64,000 nt of DNA from Micromonospora inyonensis. GTDB taxonomy: Bacteria > Actinomycetota > Actinomycetes > Mycobacteriales > Micromonosporaceae. Position numbers and translations under genes: made by a program. Shown here piece after piece: positions 20,657 through 28,868 of the stretch. The DNA lies in NCBI RefSeq assembly GCF_900091415.1, contig NZ_FMHU01000002.1:3100001-3164000 (forward strand), read 5' to 3'. Each line of letters starts with the position of its first letter. Positions within the stretch are counted from its first letter, which is position 1. The notes beneath the pieces were generated by a model that was given only the letters and a program-made list of their open reading frames with translations, ran no database searches and was not told where the DNA came from.

Positions 20657-21316
20657 TCAGGCCGCTGCCGCTGGCCGCCCCGGCGTCATGGCGAACGACT
20701 CGGTCAGTCCGATCCGCGGGGACGCCGCGTCCACAAGGTCGACCTGTTCGCCGGGTTGGGCCGGGATGAGGCGAGGCAGCGCGCTGTACAGGGTGCTGCG
20801 CGAGACGCCGAGCAGCTTGGCGATCGAGGTCATCGTGCGGTTCGGCTCGGCGAGCAGTTGCAGCGCGTACGCGACCTTCTCCGGGGTCATCGCCGGCGGC
20901 CGGCCGAGGCGTTGCCCCCGGGCACGAGCGGCGGCCAGGCCCTCGTTGGTGTTGGCCACGATGATGGTGCGCAGGAACTCGGCCAGCGCGGCGAAGACGT
21001 GGAAGACGAACATCCCGCCAGCGGTGGTGGTGTCGAGCTTCTCGTGTAGGGACTGGAATCCGACGCCGTGGCGCTTGAGCCGGCCGACGATGCCGATCAG
21101 GTCTTCCAGCGAGCGGCCGAGTCGGTCGAGCGAGACGACGGTGAGCACGTCGCCGGGGCGGATGTACTCGAACATTTTGGCTAGCTCGGGCCGGTCGGTG
21201 TTCTTCCCAGAGGCCTTGTCGAAGAAGCACTTGGCGCAGCCGGCCGCAATCAATGCGGCTTGCTGGCGGGCGAGATTCTGCTCCCGGGTGGAGACTCGCC
21301 CGTAGCCGACGAGCAT
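20657..21316 (-). CDS. Serine recombinase (resolvase/invertase family)
   Basis: A site-specific recombinase that would resolve or invert DNA through a serine-DNA intermediate. From ATG 21316 it has 219 residues, with catalytic Ser at residue 9 in YGRVSTREQN, the canonical place; a GTG at 21421 would add 35 atypical residues. It also shows the SLDRLGRS motif, the long E-helix around FVFHVFAALAEFLR, and a C-terminal helix-turn-helix (MTSIAKLLGVSRSTLYSALP). Its last codons lie within a few bases of the decayed CRISPR repeat, so the element carrying it probably landed at the array. A small HTH-like gene is transcribed divergently from 21596. Tn3-type resolvase is the likeliest subclass. Confidence 0.85.
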   Translation of the reverse strand: MLVGYGRVSTREQNLARQQAALIAAGCAKCFFDKASGKNTDRPELAKMFEYIRPGDVLTVVSLDRLGRSLEDLIGIVGRLKRHGVGFQSLHEKLDTTTAGGMFVFHVFAALAEFLRTIIVANTNEGLAAARARGQRLGRPPAMTPEKVAYALQLLAEPNRTMTSIAKLLGVSRSTLYSALPRLIPAQPGEQVDLVDAASPRIGLTESFAMTPGRPAAAA

Positions 21317-21421
21317 GCCTGCGAGCGGCGTCGGGGTGAGCAGGTCGTCCTCGGCGGGCGCGGGGGTGACGGTCACGCCGTCCAGCGTGCCCAACAAACC
21401 CGTTGTCGCATTGTTGGACAC

Positions 21422-21595
21422 GCCGACTTCTCGGACGGGTTTTTCGGACGCGATCTACTTTGTCTCAGTGACCATCTTGATCTTGTCCGGAAAACGATCG
21501 TTTCTCAAACAAGATCAGAAACCCGAAGGACGAGGTCGAAATGCAGCACGCGCAATGGCTTGCGATCATCGCAAACAAGTGCGCAGAATGTAGGC
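21422..21595. promoter_or_regulatory. Divergent spacer, candidate resolution site
   Basis: This AT-richer spacer between the divergent recombinase and HTH-like genes contains short dyads such as TTGTCCGGAAAACG with TCGTTTCTCAAACAAG. Resolvases usually bind such a spacer (res site) and autoregulate there. I could not define three canonical subsites, so this rests on position and dyads only. Confidence 0.3.
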
Positions 21596-22033
21596 ATGCC
21601 CCGGCGAGACATCTTCACCGACGTGGCCGCGATCCTCTACCCGATCCCGCAACCCGACCCCGGCGAGGAGCACGACGACGGCTTTCTCGCGGCGCGGGAC
21701 GAAGCTGCAAAGGACCAAGAACGTGCTGCCGAGAACCTGCGGGCCGCGTGGGACGGAGGCGACCAGGACCCGCTGATCGGCGCGCTGGCCGGTGCCCGCC
21801 GCGCGAAGGAGAAAGCCGAGCAGCGGATCCGCGAGCTGATCGCCTACGGCCGCGAGTTCGTCCAACCCCGCCCCTACACGCTGGGCGACCTGGCCGCAGC
21901 CGCCGGCATGTCCATCTCCGGTGTACGCACCGCTTACAACCACCGCGACGTCGCCCAGGTCGCCGAGGCCACCGGCACCAAGCCCCGAGAGTGGCGAGCC
22001 CCCCATCCCGAGGACGAGCAGGCAACGGCATGA
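21596..22033 (+). CDS. Small HTH-like accessory protein of a mobile element
   Basis: 145 residues from ATG 21596. The N-terminal half is acidic and helical, with alternating K/R/E/Q suggestive of a short coiled coil (about residues 38-85). The C-terminal part, TLGDLAAAAGMSISGVRTAY, reads as a helix-turn-helix. It is divergent from the serine recombinase and abuts the IS110 gene (stop-to-stop gap of 11 bp). I recognise no named family. A DNA-binding accessory or regulatory protein of the recombinase element is the best guess. Confidence 0.6.
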   Translation: MPRRDIFTDVAAILYPIPQPDPGEEHDDGFLAARDEAAKDQERAAENLRAAWDGGDQDPLIGALAGARRAKEKAEQRIRELIAYGREFVQPRPYTLGDLAAAAGMSISGVRTAYNHRDVAQVAEATGTKPREWRAPHPEDEQATA

Positions 22034-22044
22034 GTTGCCCTGTG

Positions 22045-23289
22045 TCAAGCCGCCACTTGATGATCTTGTTTGAGCAGGTGTTGGAGGGCTCGGTGGCGGT
22101 CCGGGTCGTAGGGGGTGTTGGTGGTCCAGCACTTCCAGATGATGTCCAGCCAGGCGCGGGCCAGGATACGGACCGCGTGGGGATGGTCGTGGCCGCGGGC
22201 TCGGGCTCGTTGGTAGAGGTCGGCGGCCCAGGGGTTGGCGTGGCGGCTGTCACCGGCAAAGTCGCAGACGGCGTCGCGCAGTTGTTTGTCCACGGCCCAG
22301 CGGAAGGTCACGATGCGGACTTTGCCGGATTCGCGGGTCGAGGGTGCGACGCCGGCGAGGCAGGCCAGGGACGCCGGGGTGGGGAACCGGCCGCGGGCGT
22401 CGCCGATCTCGGCGAGCAGCCGGGCGGCGCGGACGGTGCCGGAGCGGGGCAGGCTGGTGAAGATGTCCCGGTCGGGGTGCAGGTCGAGGGCTTCGGTGAT
22501 CTGCTGGTTCAGGGCGTCGATCTGGGCCACGATGGCGGCCAGGGTGGCGAGGTAGGCGCGGGTGATGCCGGCCAGGGTCTGTCCGTAGTTTCCGGTGGCG
22601 CCGCGAGGCGCGGCGTCGATGCGGGCGTGCAGCACGGCTGGGTCGGTGCGGCCGCAGTAGCTCGCGCTCTTCAGCCAGGCGGCCAGGCGCTTGGGCGACA
22701 GCCAGTCCAGGGCATCCTGGGTGGTGAACCGGGTCAGGAACTGCCGGCTGATCGACGAGTCGATCTCGTTGAACAGCTCGACAGTGGCCGGCAGCGTCGT
22801 GGCCAGGTGGGCGCGCAGCTGGTTGGCGACCGCGATGCGGTGGGCGACCAGGTCTTTGCGAGCGCGGCACAGCTTGCGCAGCCCGGTGGTTGTCTCGCTG
22901 TCCAGCACGAGCGGGGTCAGCCGGCGCCGGTCGGTGCGGACGGTGTCGGCCAGGACGTAGGCGTCAAACCGGTCGTCCTTGTTCCCGGCCGAGCCGTACC
23001 GTCGGCGCAGTGCCTTGACCTGCGAGGGTGGGATCACGTACACGGTCGTGTCGGCGGCCAGCAACGCATCTACGATCGGCCCGTCCGGGCGTTCGATGCC
23101 GACCGCGTCCACCCGATGCCGGTCAAGCAGGTCGATCAGCCGTCTCAGGCCGGTCCTGGTGTATTTCAGCGCCAGCCGCTCCAGCGGCTCACCGTCGGCG
23201 TCGACCACGCAGACCGCGTAGTCGTCCTTGGCCCAGTCCACCCCGGCCGAGTTGCCTCGCGCCGGCACGGCGGTGTCGGTCACACTCAT
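22045..23289 (-). CDS. IS110-family transposase
   Basis: 414 residues, the usual length. The N-terminal DEDD (RuvC-like) domain shows Asp18 in GVDWAKDDY, Glu in GIERPDGP and two Asp in DDRFDAYVLAD. The C-terminal transposase_20 domain has LPRSGTVRAARLLAEIGD and the serine-containing LACLAGVAPSTRESGK segment. IS110 elements lack terminal repeats and duplications, so I do not mark ends; a partial dyad (GTTCCGGGACACC with GGTGTCCCGGG) lies upstream near 23330-23410. The gene looks intact. Confidence 0.9.
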   Translation of the reverse strand: MSVTDTAVPARGNSAGVDWAKDDYAVCVVDADGEPLERLALKYTRTGLRRLIDLLDRHRVDAVGIERPDGPIVDALLAADTTVYVIPPSQVKALRRRYGSAGNKDDRFDAYVLADTVRTDRRRLTPLVLDSETTTGLRKLCRARKDLVAHRIAVANQLRAHLATTLPATVELFNEIDSSISRQFLTRFTTQDALDWLSPKRLAAWLKSASYCGRTDPAVLHARIDAAPRGATGNYGQTLAGITRAYLATLAAIVAQIDALNQQITEALDLHPDRDIFTSLPRSGTVRAARLLAEIGDARGRFPTPASLACLAGVAPSTRESGKVRIVTFRWAVDKQLRDAVCDFAGDSRHANPWAADLYQRARARGHDHPHAVRILARAWLDIIWKCWTTNTPYDPDRHRALQHLLKQDHQVAA

Positions 23290-23499
23290 AGTTGCCTCTC
23301 CGCTGCGCTACCAGTGGGGAAGCACCTGGCGGTTCCGGGACACCACTGCCGGTCGCTCATTGAGCGGCGCTCGATGGCGCATAGCCCTGTTGCCAGTCGG
23401 GGTGTCCCGGGCCGCCGGGCCTCGCAGAACTCATGCTGGACCTCGAAGGTCGAGCGAGCTGGGCGATGGCCCGACGGTCACCGGTGCACTCGAACCAAC

Positions 23500-24346
23500 C
23501 TCAGCTCGAGTGAGACAAGGGTGCACCAATGAGCACGGCGGCCTGCCTCTGCCCAATCCGCTGGCAGCGCCTCTACGCCATGATCGAAGGCACTCGCTAC
23601 GAGGTGGAACCAGTACTCGGCGCCGCAGCCAGCGCACCAGGCCCGAAACAGTCGATCGGCCATGCTCGGGATGCACGCCTTGATCCCGCGCGCGGAGGTG
23701 ACCCCGGTTGCCCTTGCTGGTGTACGCCTTGTCCGCGAGGACCAGGTCCGGGCGAGTCCGCGGCCGGCCACCGCCCACCCGCTTCACGCGGATCTTGCGT
23801 AGGACCGGGATGAACTCCGGGCTGTCACCGCGCTGCCCGCCGGTGATCACCATCGCCAGGGGTTTGCGGCCCTGCTCACAAGCCAGATGCGTCTTGGTGG
23901 TCAACCCGCCCCTCGATCGGCCCAGCCCATGATCAGCGGGCTCGGTCTGCAACCCGCCCGGCGGCTCCTTCTGCGCGTGACCGTCGCGACGGGGACCGGC
24001 CGCGTGCTGGTGCGCTCGGCTGACCGTCGAGTCGACGCTCACGGTCCAGCCGATCCTCCCGGCGGCGTCGCCGTCAGCTTGCAACTCGGCCAGGATGTCC
24101 GCCCAGGTGCCGTCGCGCTGCCAGCGCCGGAACCACTCGTACAGAATCTGCCCGGGCGGATACGCCTCGGGCACGTCGCGCCACGGCGTACCCGTACGTA
24201 CTCGCCACCGAATCCCGTCGATCATCTGCCGTTTGGTCCATTTGGGCGGACGTCCTCTGCCCGAGCTGGCAGGCAGAGCAGGCTCAAGCGCCGCTCACTG
24301 CGCGTCGGTGAGGTCGTGCCGCCTCGTCGCCGCTACGCTGGGCATG
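23500..24346 (-). pseudogene. Decayed IS5-family transposase
   Basis: Reading from ATG 24346, MPSVAATRRHDLTDAQ is followed by TGA where the family has Trp (DAQW). The frame then continues as a typical IS5-type protein: MIDGIRWRVRTGTPWRDVP, the first catalytic Asp in VSVDSTVSRAHQHAAG, and the second in LVLADKAYTSKGNRG. In a CG-dinucleotide run near 23685-23695 the frame shifts, with RGIKACIP resuming in another frame. After ADR the rest of the family (the Glu-containing helix) is missing and unrelated sequence follows. One nonsense codon, one frameshift and a lost 3' end mark it as dead. Confidence 0.75.
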
Positions 24347-24493
24347 AGGTCTCCGGTCGGTCTCGGTTTGCTTGGTCGCTAACCGATCTACCGGAGACCT
24401 CAACCTTTACCGATCACCGCCACGCCGGAGCCTCACCAACCGCTGCCCCTTACCAAACACTGCCTAACCCGCACGGCCGGATCTCCGTACCGT
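24347..24493. other. Gap with an inverted repeat
   Basis: GAGGTCTCCGGT at about 24345-24356 is repeated inverted as ACCGGAGACCTC about 34 nt later. The arms straddle the start of the decayed transposase, so they may be an IS end or a hairpin. Nothing else is recognisable. Confidence 0.4.
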
Positions 24494-25014
24494 TTACCTG
24501 GCCGGCGCCGGTGCAGCGAGCACCCACGCCAGGGCGGCGGCAGCGGCCGACGCCTTGTGCCGGGCTTGCTGGCGGACGAGGGACAGCGGCCCGTCGAGCA
24601 CGTCGGACTCGACCTCCTGGCCGCGCACAGCGGGGAGGTCGTGCAGGAACACCGCGTCGGTTGCGCCCGAGAAACTCGCCATCGTCGCCCGGGTGATGCG
24701 GAACGGGGCGAATCGCTGCTCCCAGCCGGGGTCGCCGTGCGGCACCCCCATCGACTGCCACCGCGTCGTGTAGACCGCGTCCACCGGATCGGGCCGCCGA
24801 GGCAGCTGGTGGCGCTGCCGGATCGGGTCGCCATCGGGCCGCCGCGCGTTCAGCGCCTCCAGTTCCTCCGGCGGGAAGCCATTGTCCTCCGGGCAGTAGA
24901 CATCGAGGCGCATCCCCGGTGTCCCGATCACCAGGTGGGCCAACGAACGGGCGGTGTTGTTGGCCGCTCCCAGGTAGGCGAGGTGCAGGCCCGTCGTCCG
25001 ACCGAAGTAGTCTA
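24494..25014 (-). pseudogene. 5'-truncated ornithine-carbamoyltransferase-like gene
   Basis: About 172 residues survive, corresponding to the C-terminal (amino-acid-binding) half of an ornithine/aspartate-type carbamoyltransferase. The remnant begins DYFGRTTGLHLAYLGAANN, matching the domain's first strand, and includes VDAVYTTRWQSMGVP (family D-V-x-W-x-SMG), FLHDLPAVRGQEV (family H-x-LP-x-RG-x-EV) and VDGPLS-type residues near the end. The carbamoyl-phosphate-binding N-terminal domain is gone; the IS5-family copy 2 begins at the break. It is probably non-functional. Whether it was primary arginine metabolism or a paralogue for secondary metabolism cannot be told. Confidence 0.7.
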
Positions 25015-25985
25015 AGAGGTCGCGCGGAATGGTTGTTGATCATCGGCGGCGGGCGGGTCGGTTGTTCCACCGGTAGAGGGTCCATGCACGCCGGATGAGG
25101 CTGCGGACGGTGATGATCGCGTCGGCGAGGTCGAAGAAGGCGTCGATGACCTTCTCTGTTCGTTCGTAGCAGCGTTGCAGCCGGTTGAACGCGTTGTGCC
25201 AGCTGTTCGTCCGTTCGACGTGCCACCGTTGGCTCGCCTGGATGGGCGCCTTGTCGCCCTTGTGGGCGATCTCACCGGTCAGGCCGCGCTCGGCCAGCAG
25301 GGCGCGGGTGACCTGGGAGTCGTATCCGGCGTCGAGGTGCACCGTGATGGCCTGGGGTAGTGGGCCGAGGTCGTCGAGGTGGTCGAGGGTGGGGCCGAGC
25401 AGGGGTGAGTCGTGTCGGTTCGCGCCGGCCAGGACCCGGCCGAGGGGGATGCCGTAGCCGTCGACCATCAACGAGCGTTTCATGCCCTGCTTGCCCCGGT
25501 CGACCGGTGAGCGTCCGGCGGCCTCGCCGCCGCCGGGAGCCTTGGTGATGCAGCCGTCCACGGCGATGTCGTCGAGGACCAGGCCGACGAGCCGGTCGTA
25601 GGCGTCCAGGGCGATCTGTTTGAGCTGGGCGAACACCCCAAGCTCTATCCACTCGTCACGGCGGCCGCGGATCGTGGTGGCCGAACAGGTGGCATCGGCG
25701 ATCGCCTCGTAGGCGCAGCCGAACCGCAACACCTGGACCAGCTTGTCGAACACGATGCGGTCATCGATCCGCTTGCGGTGACAGCCCAGCGGATGTGTCG
25801 GTTGGTAGGTCGGCCGATCGGGGAGCAGCGCGGCGAACTGGACCCACAACGGCTCGATCAGCCATGCTGGGATGGCAGGCACAGAACCTCCCGTGATCAC
25901 GGAGCGTCAGCAACTTCATGATCACCAGTTCTGTGTCTGCATCCGTTCAGGCGCGCCGATCAACCCACCATTCCGCGCGACCTCT
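25015..25985 (-). mobile_element. IS5-family insertion sequence, copy 2 (971 bp)
   Basis: Nearly identical to copy 1 but inverted relative to it. It is flanked by CTA on the left and TAG on the right, consistent with insertion into CTAG with duplication of TA. The two flanks belong to different broken genes. Confidence 0.9.
25040..25882 (-). CDS. IS5-family DDE transposase, copy 2
   Basis: Same protein as at 7726-8568, with the DDE residues in DDIAVDGC, HLDAGYDSQ and HVERTNSWHNAF. The same GTG start is preceded by GGGAGG. With copy 1 in the opposite orientation, the pair brackets 8.6-25.0 kb and could support inversion of that segment by homologous recombination. Confidence 0.9.
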   Translation of the reverse strand: MPAIPAWLIEPLWVQFAALLPDRPTYQPTHPLGCHRKRIDDRIVFDKLVQVLRFGCAYEAIADATCSATTIRGRRDEWIELGVFAQLKQIALDAYDRLVGLVLDDIAVDGCITKAPGGGEAAGRSPVDRGKQGMKRSLMVDGYGIPLGRVLAGANRHDSPLLGPTLDHLDDLGPLPQAITVHLDAGYDSQVTRALLAERGLTGEIAHKGDKAPIQASQRWHVERTNSWHNAFNRLQRCYERTEKVIDAFFDLADAIITVRSLIRRAWTLYRWNNRPARRR

Positions 25986-27003
25986 TAGAGTGGTAGTAGC
26001 CGGCGGCGCCCAGGGTGGTGGCCAGCAGCAGCCCGGCGTAGAGCAACAGCTGCCAGGGCTGCCGGTCGAGCACGCTCAGGACGAACAACATGATCGCGAC
26101 GAGGCACACCCCGGTCACCACGTACAGCTGCAACCCCGACGGGGCGGCCAGTACCTCCCGACCGCGCTGCACGAAGAAGACGCCGAAGTCGAACGACGAG
26201 CCCCAGCCGGCTTCCTGGATGTGGAACCACCCGTCCGCCCGACCGGTCTGCCGACCGACCCAGGCGAGGTAGCCCAGCCAGCCCAGCGGCGCCAGCGCCC
26301 CGGCCGCCCAGGGGCGCCAGCCGTCCCGGCGGCGGACGACCGCCACGAGGGCCGCCAAACCCACCACCGCGATCAGGGCGGAGGCGGTCGGCCGGGCCAG
26401 TCCGGCGAGGAGGCAGAGCGCTCCGGCGGTCAGCCACCGCTCCCGGAGCAGGGCGTAGAGGGTCCACGCGGCGAGCGCGGTGAACAGGCCCTCGCTGTAG
26501 GACATCGACTCCACCACAGCATGCGGCAGCACTCCCCAGAGCACGGCGAGCAGCACGCCGACCGACCGCCCGTGCAGGTGGTTGCCGAGCGCGAAGAGCC
26601 CCCACGCGGCGGCCAGCGACGCGGCGCTGCCGACCAGCAGCGCCGTCTCCCGCAGGCCGAACGGGGAGACCACGTCGGCGACCGCGACCAGGCCCGGGTA
26701 GAGCGGGAAGAACGCCATGTCGCTCTGCACCCGGGCGTACCCGTCGTAGCCGACCCGGGCGATGGAGAGGTAGTAGAGGCCGTCGTTCTTGCTCAGCACC
26801 GAGGCCGGGCTCTCCCCGGCGTTGCGGGCCCAGACGTAGACGACCAGCACCCCGAAGACCCGAACCGCGGTGTACGCGGCGAGGGCGGGCAGTGCGTGGC
26901 GTACGACGGCGACCAGCCGTCGGCCGAGCACGGTACGGCTGCCGGGGCCGGCCGCGGACGTGTCGGCGTCCCGGCCCGGTCGGGGGCGTTCCTCGGTCGT
27001 CAC
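25986..27003 (-). pseudogene. 3'-truncated polytopic membrane glycosyltransferase (mannosyltransferase/PIG-V-like)
   Basis: From GTG 27003 (an upstream in-frame start would add 31 unlikely residues) this encodes about 339 native residues of a GT-C-type membrane protein. It shows a short cytosolic head, a first membrane helix, an extracytoplasmic loop with NDGLYYLSIARVGYDGY where such enzymes carry catalytic acidic residues, SDMAFFPLYPGLV, and many further hydrophobic helices. The native frame breaks at AAGYYHS, where IS5 copy 2 begins; relatives continue with R/K-F-LLP and another helix. Divergent from the GT4 gene at 27237, it may once have belonged to the same glycan locus. Confidence 0.7.
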
Positions 27004-27236
27004 CACGTCGATTATCGCGTCCTGTCTGTGTCGAGCGGGGAACGGGTGTCGCTTCTTCAGGTGGGACAGCGAAGGGGGCCTCCGGACCGGAGCCACCGAC
27101 CCCGACTGCGGAACCGGACGCAGATTAACAACCAGGACACTCCCCGCGTCGGGGACACGGCGGACAGGGCGACTGGCCCTTCGCAGCGCTTGTCGTAGAC
27201 TCGCCGGGGCCGCGGCGAGGGACGGAAGACGGGCGG

Positions 27237-28868
27237 ATGATGGGATCTGACGGTACGGCCGGCACCCGGGGACGGATCGTCATGCTGGTCGACAACGGTG
27301 TCCACGGCGACTCCCGGGTCCAGAAGACAGCCCGTTCGGCTGCCGACGCCGGTTGGGACGTCGTCCTGCTGGGGCGGGCCCCCGGAGGCGTGGCGCAGTC
27401 CTGGCGGCTCGGCGACGCGGAGGTGCGCCTGCTGGCGATGCCCGATCCGCTCGCCCGCCGCCGGCACGAGTTCCGGCGGTCCTGGCTGCGCTGGCCGCTG
27501 GCGTACCCGCCGAGCGGGATCGCCGCCCACCGGCGGCAGGCCGTCCGGGCGTGGCAGGCCGACCTCGACGTCCGGGCCGCGCAGCTGGCCGTCGCCGACC
27601 CGGCGACCCCCCGCCTCGGCCTGCGTCGCCGGGCGCTCCGGGCCGAGCAGGTCGCCGCGAAGCTGACCCGCACCTGGGTGTCGGGGCGGTACTGGATGCT
27701 CACCCGGGCCCGCACCCACCGCCGGTTCCGCAACCCGTGGGACCGGGCGTACACGCTCTTCTGGCAGACGGTGAAGGGCGACGGCGCGTGGCGGCGGCTG
27801 GAGCCGGGGCTGTGGGACTACGAGCTGGCCTACGGCCCGGTCGTCGACGAGTTGCGGCCCGACCTGGTGCATGCCAACGACTTCCGGATGCTCGGGGTCG
27901 CCGCCCGCGCCAAGATCCGCGCCGCCGCGCGGGGACGCAAGATCAAGGTGGTCTGGGACGCGCACGAGTTCCTGCCCGGCGTGAAGCCCTGGCAGGACAA
28001 CGCCCGCTGGCTGCCCGCGCACCGCGCCCACGAGCGGGAGTATGCCCCGTACGCCGACGCGGTGATGACCGTCTCCGGCGGCCTGGCCGAGCTGTTGCAA
28101 CGGGAGCACGGCCTGACCGCCGTGCCGGACGTGGTGCTCAACGCGCCAGCCGCCGACCACGGTGAGTCGACCCCGGACGCACCCGCACCGGACCTGCGTG
28201 CCCTCTGCGGGATCGGCCCCGAGGTGCCCCTGCTGGTCTACAGTGGGTCGGCCGGGAGGCAGCGCGGCCTGGATACCATGGTCGACGCGATGCCGCAGAT
28301 GCCCGGGGTGCACGTGGCGATGGTGGTCAACAAGCCCGCCGGTCCCTACATGACCGAGGTCCTCGCCCGCGCGACCAGGCGGGGCGTCGCCGACCGGGTG
28401 CACGCCCTGCCGTACGTGGCGCACTGGCAGGTGGTGCCCTTCCTCTCCGCGGCCGACGTCGGGGTGATCCCGATCCACCACTGGCCGAACCACGAGATCG
28501 CGCTGATCACGAAGTTCTTCGAGTACTCGCACGCCCGGCTGCCGCTGGTGGTCAGCGACGTCAAGACGATGGCCGGCACGGTGCGCTCCACCGGCCAGGG
28601 CGAGGTGTTCCGCGCCGAGGACGTGGCCGACTACGTCCGCGCGGTCCGCGCTGTGCTCGCCGACCCGGAGCGCTACCGCGCCGCGTACGACCGCCCCGGC
28701 CTGCTGGAGAGCTGGACCTGGGAGGCGCAGGCCGAGGTGCTGGACGGCGTCTACCGCCGGCTCCTGCCGGACCGGCCCGGCCCGACACCGCCCGGTGCGC
28801 GACCGGCCGCCGGGGCGGACCCGGCCGGTCCGGGGGCCGCCCGGCCGGCGGTGAGGGCCGGCACGTGA
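27237..28868 (+). CDS. GT4-family glycosyltransferase
   Basis: 543 residues, cytosolic, GT-B fold expected. The N-terminal Rossmann part shows IVMLVDNGVHGDSRVQKTA and a VHANDFRMLGVAA-type segment. The C-terminal donor-binding part has LLVYSGSAGRQRGLDTMVDA, ADVGVIPIHHWPNHEIAL and KFFEYSHARLPLVVSD, equivalent to the E-x7-E region of GT4 enzymes. The tail is proline/alanine-rich. The stop overlaps the next start (GTGA, 4 bp), so it is translationally coupled to the GT2 gene. Probably adds a sugar to a cell-surface polysaccharide or glycolipid; donor and acceptor are not evident. Confidence 0.82.
   Translation: MMGSDGTAGTRGRIVMLVDNGVHGDSRVQKTARSAADAGWDVVLLGRAPGGVAQSWRLGDAEVRLLAMPDPLARRRHEFRRSWLRWPLAYPPSGIAAHRRQAVRAWQADLDVRAAQLAVADPATPRLGLRRRALRAEQVAAKLTRTWVSGRYWMLTRARTHRRFRNPWDRAYTLFWQTVKGDGAWRRLEPGLWDYELAYGPVVDELRPDLVHANDFRMLGVAARAKIRAAARGRKIKVVWDAHEFLPGVKPWQDNARWLPAHRAHEREYAPYADAVMTVSGGLAELLQREHGLTAVPDVVLNAPAADHGESTPDAPAPDLRALCGIGPEVPLLVYSGSAGRQRGLDTMVDAMPQMPGVHVAMVVNKPAGPYMTEVLARATRRGVADRVHALPYVAHWQVVPFLSAADVGVIPIHHWPNHEIALITKFFEYSHARLPLVVSDVKTMAGTVRSTGQGEVFRAEDVADYVRAVRAVLADPERYRAAYDRPGLLESWTWEAQAEVLDGVYRRLLPDRPGPTPPGARPAAGADPAGPGAARPAVRAGT

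Noticed and set aside
20259..21230. Minus-strand ORF with RKHRPCKLIDILHASVND and ITPACAGSS-type peptides
   Set aside because: The PPHARGA and TPACAGS strings come from translating CRISPR repeats, and the rest is an out-of-frame reading of the serine recombinase.
23431..24225. A complete 264-residue transposase
   Set aside because: The true start at 24346 is separated by a TGA, the frame shifts near 23690 and the C-terminal catalytic helix is missing.
24494..25014. Carbamoyltransferase as part of the biosynthetic operon
   Set aside because: It lies 27 kb away, is truncated and is surrounded by mobile elements, so no functional link can be argued.
7623..25985. Composite transposon formed by the two IS5 copies
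   Set aside because: Inverted ends make it possible in principle, but copy 1 has no clean target duplication and the segment is a mix of unrelated debris. Inversion by homologous recombination is the simpler reading.
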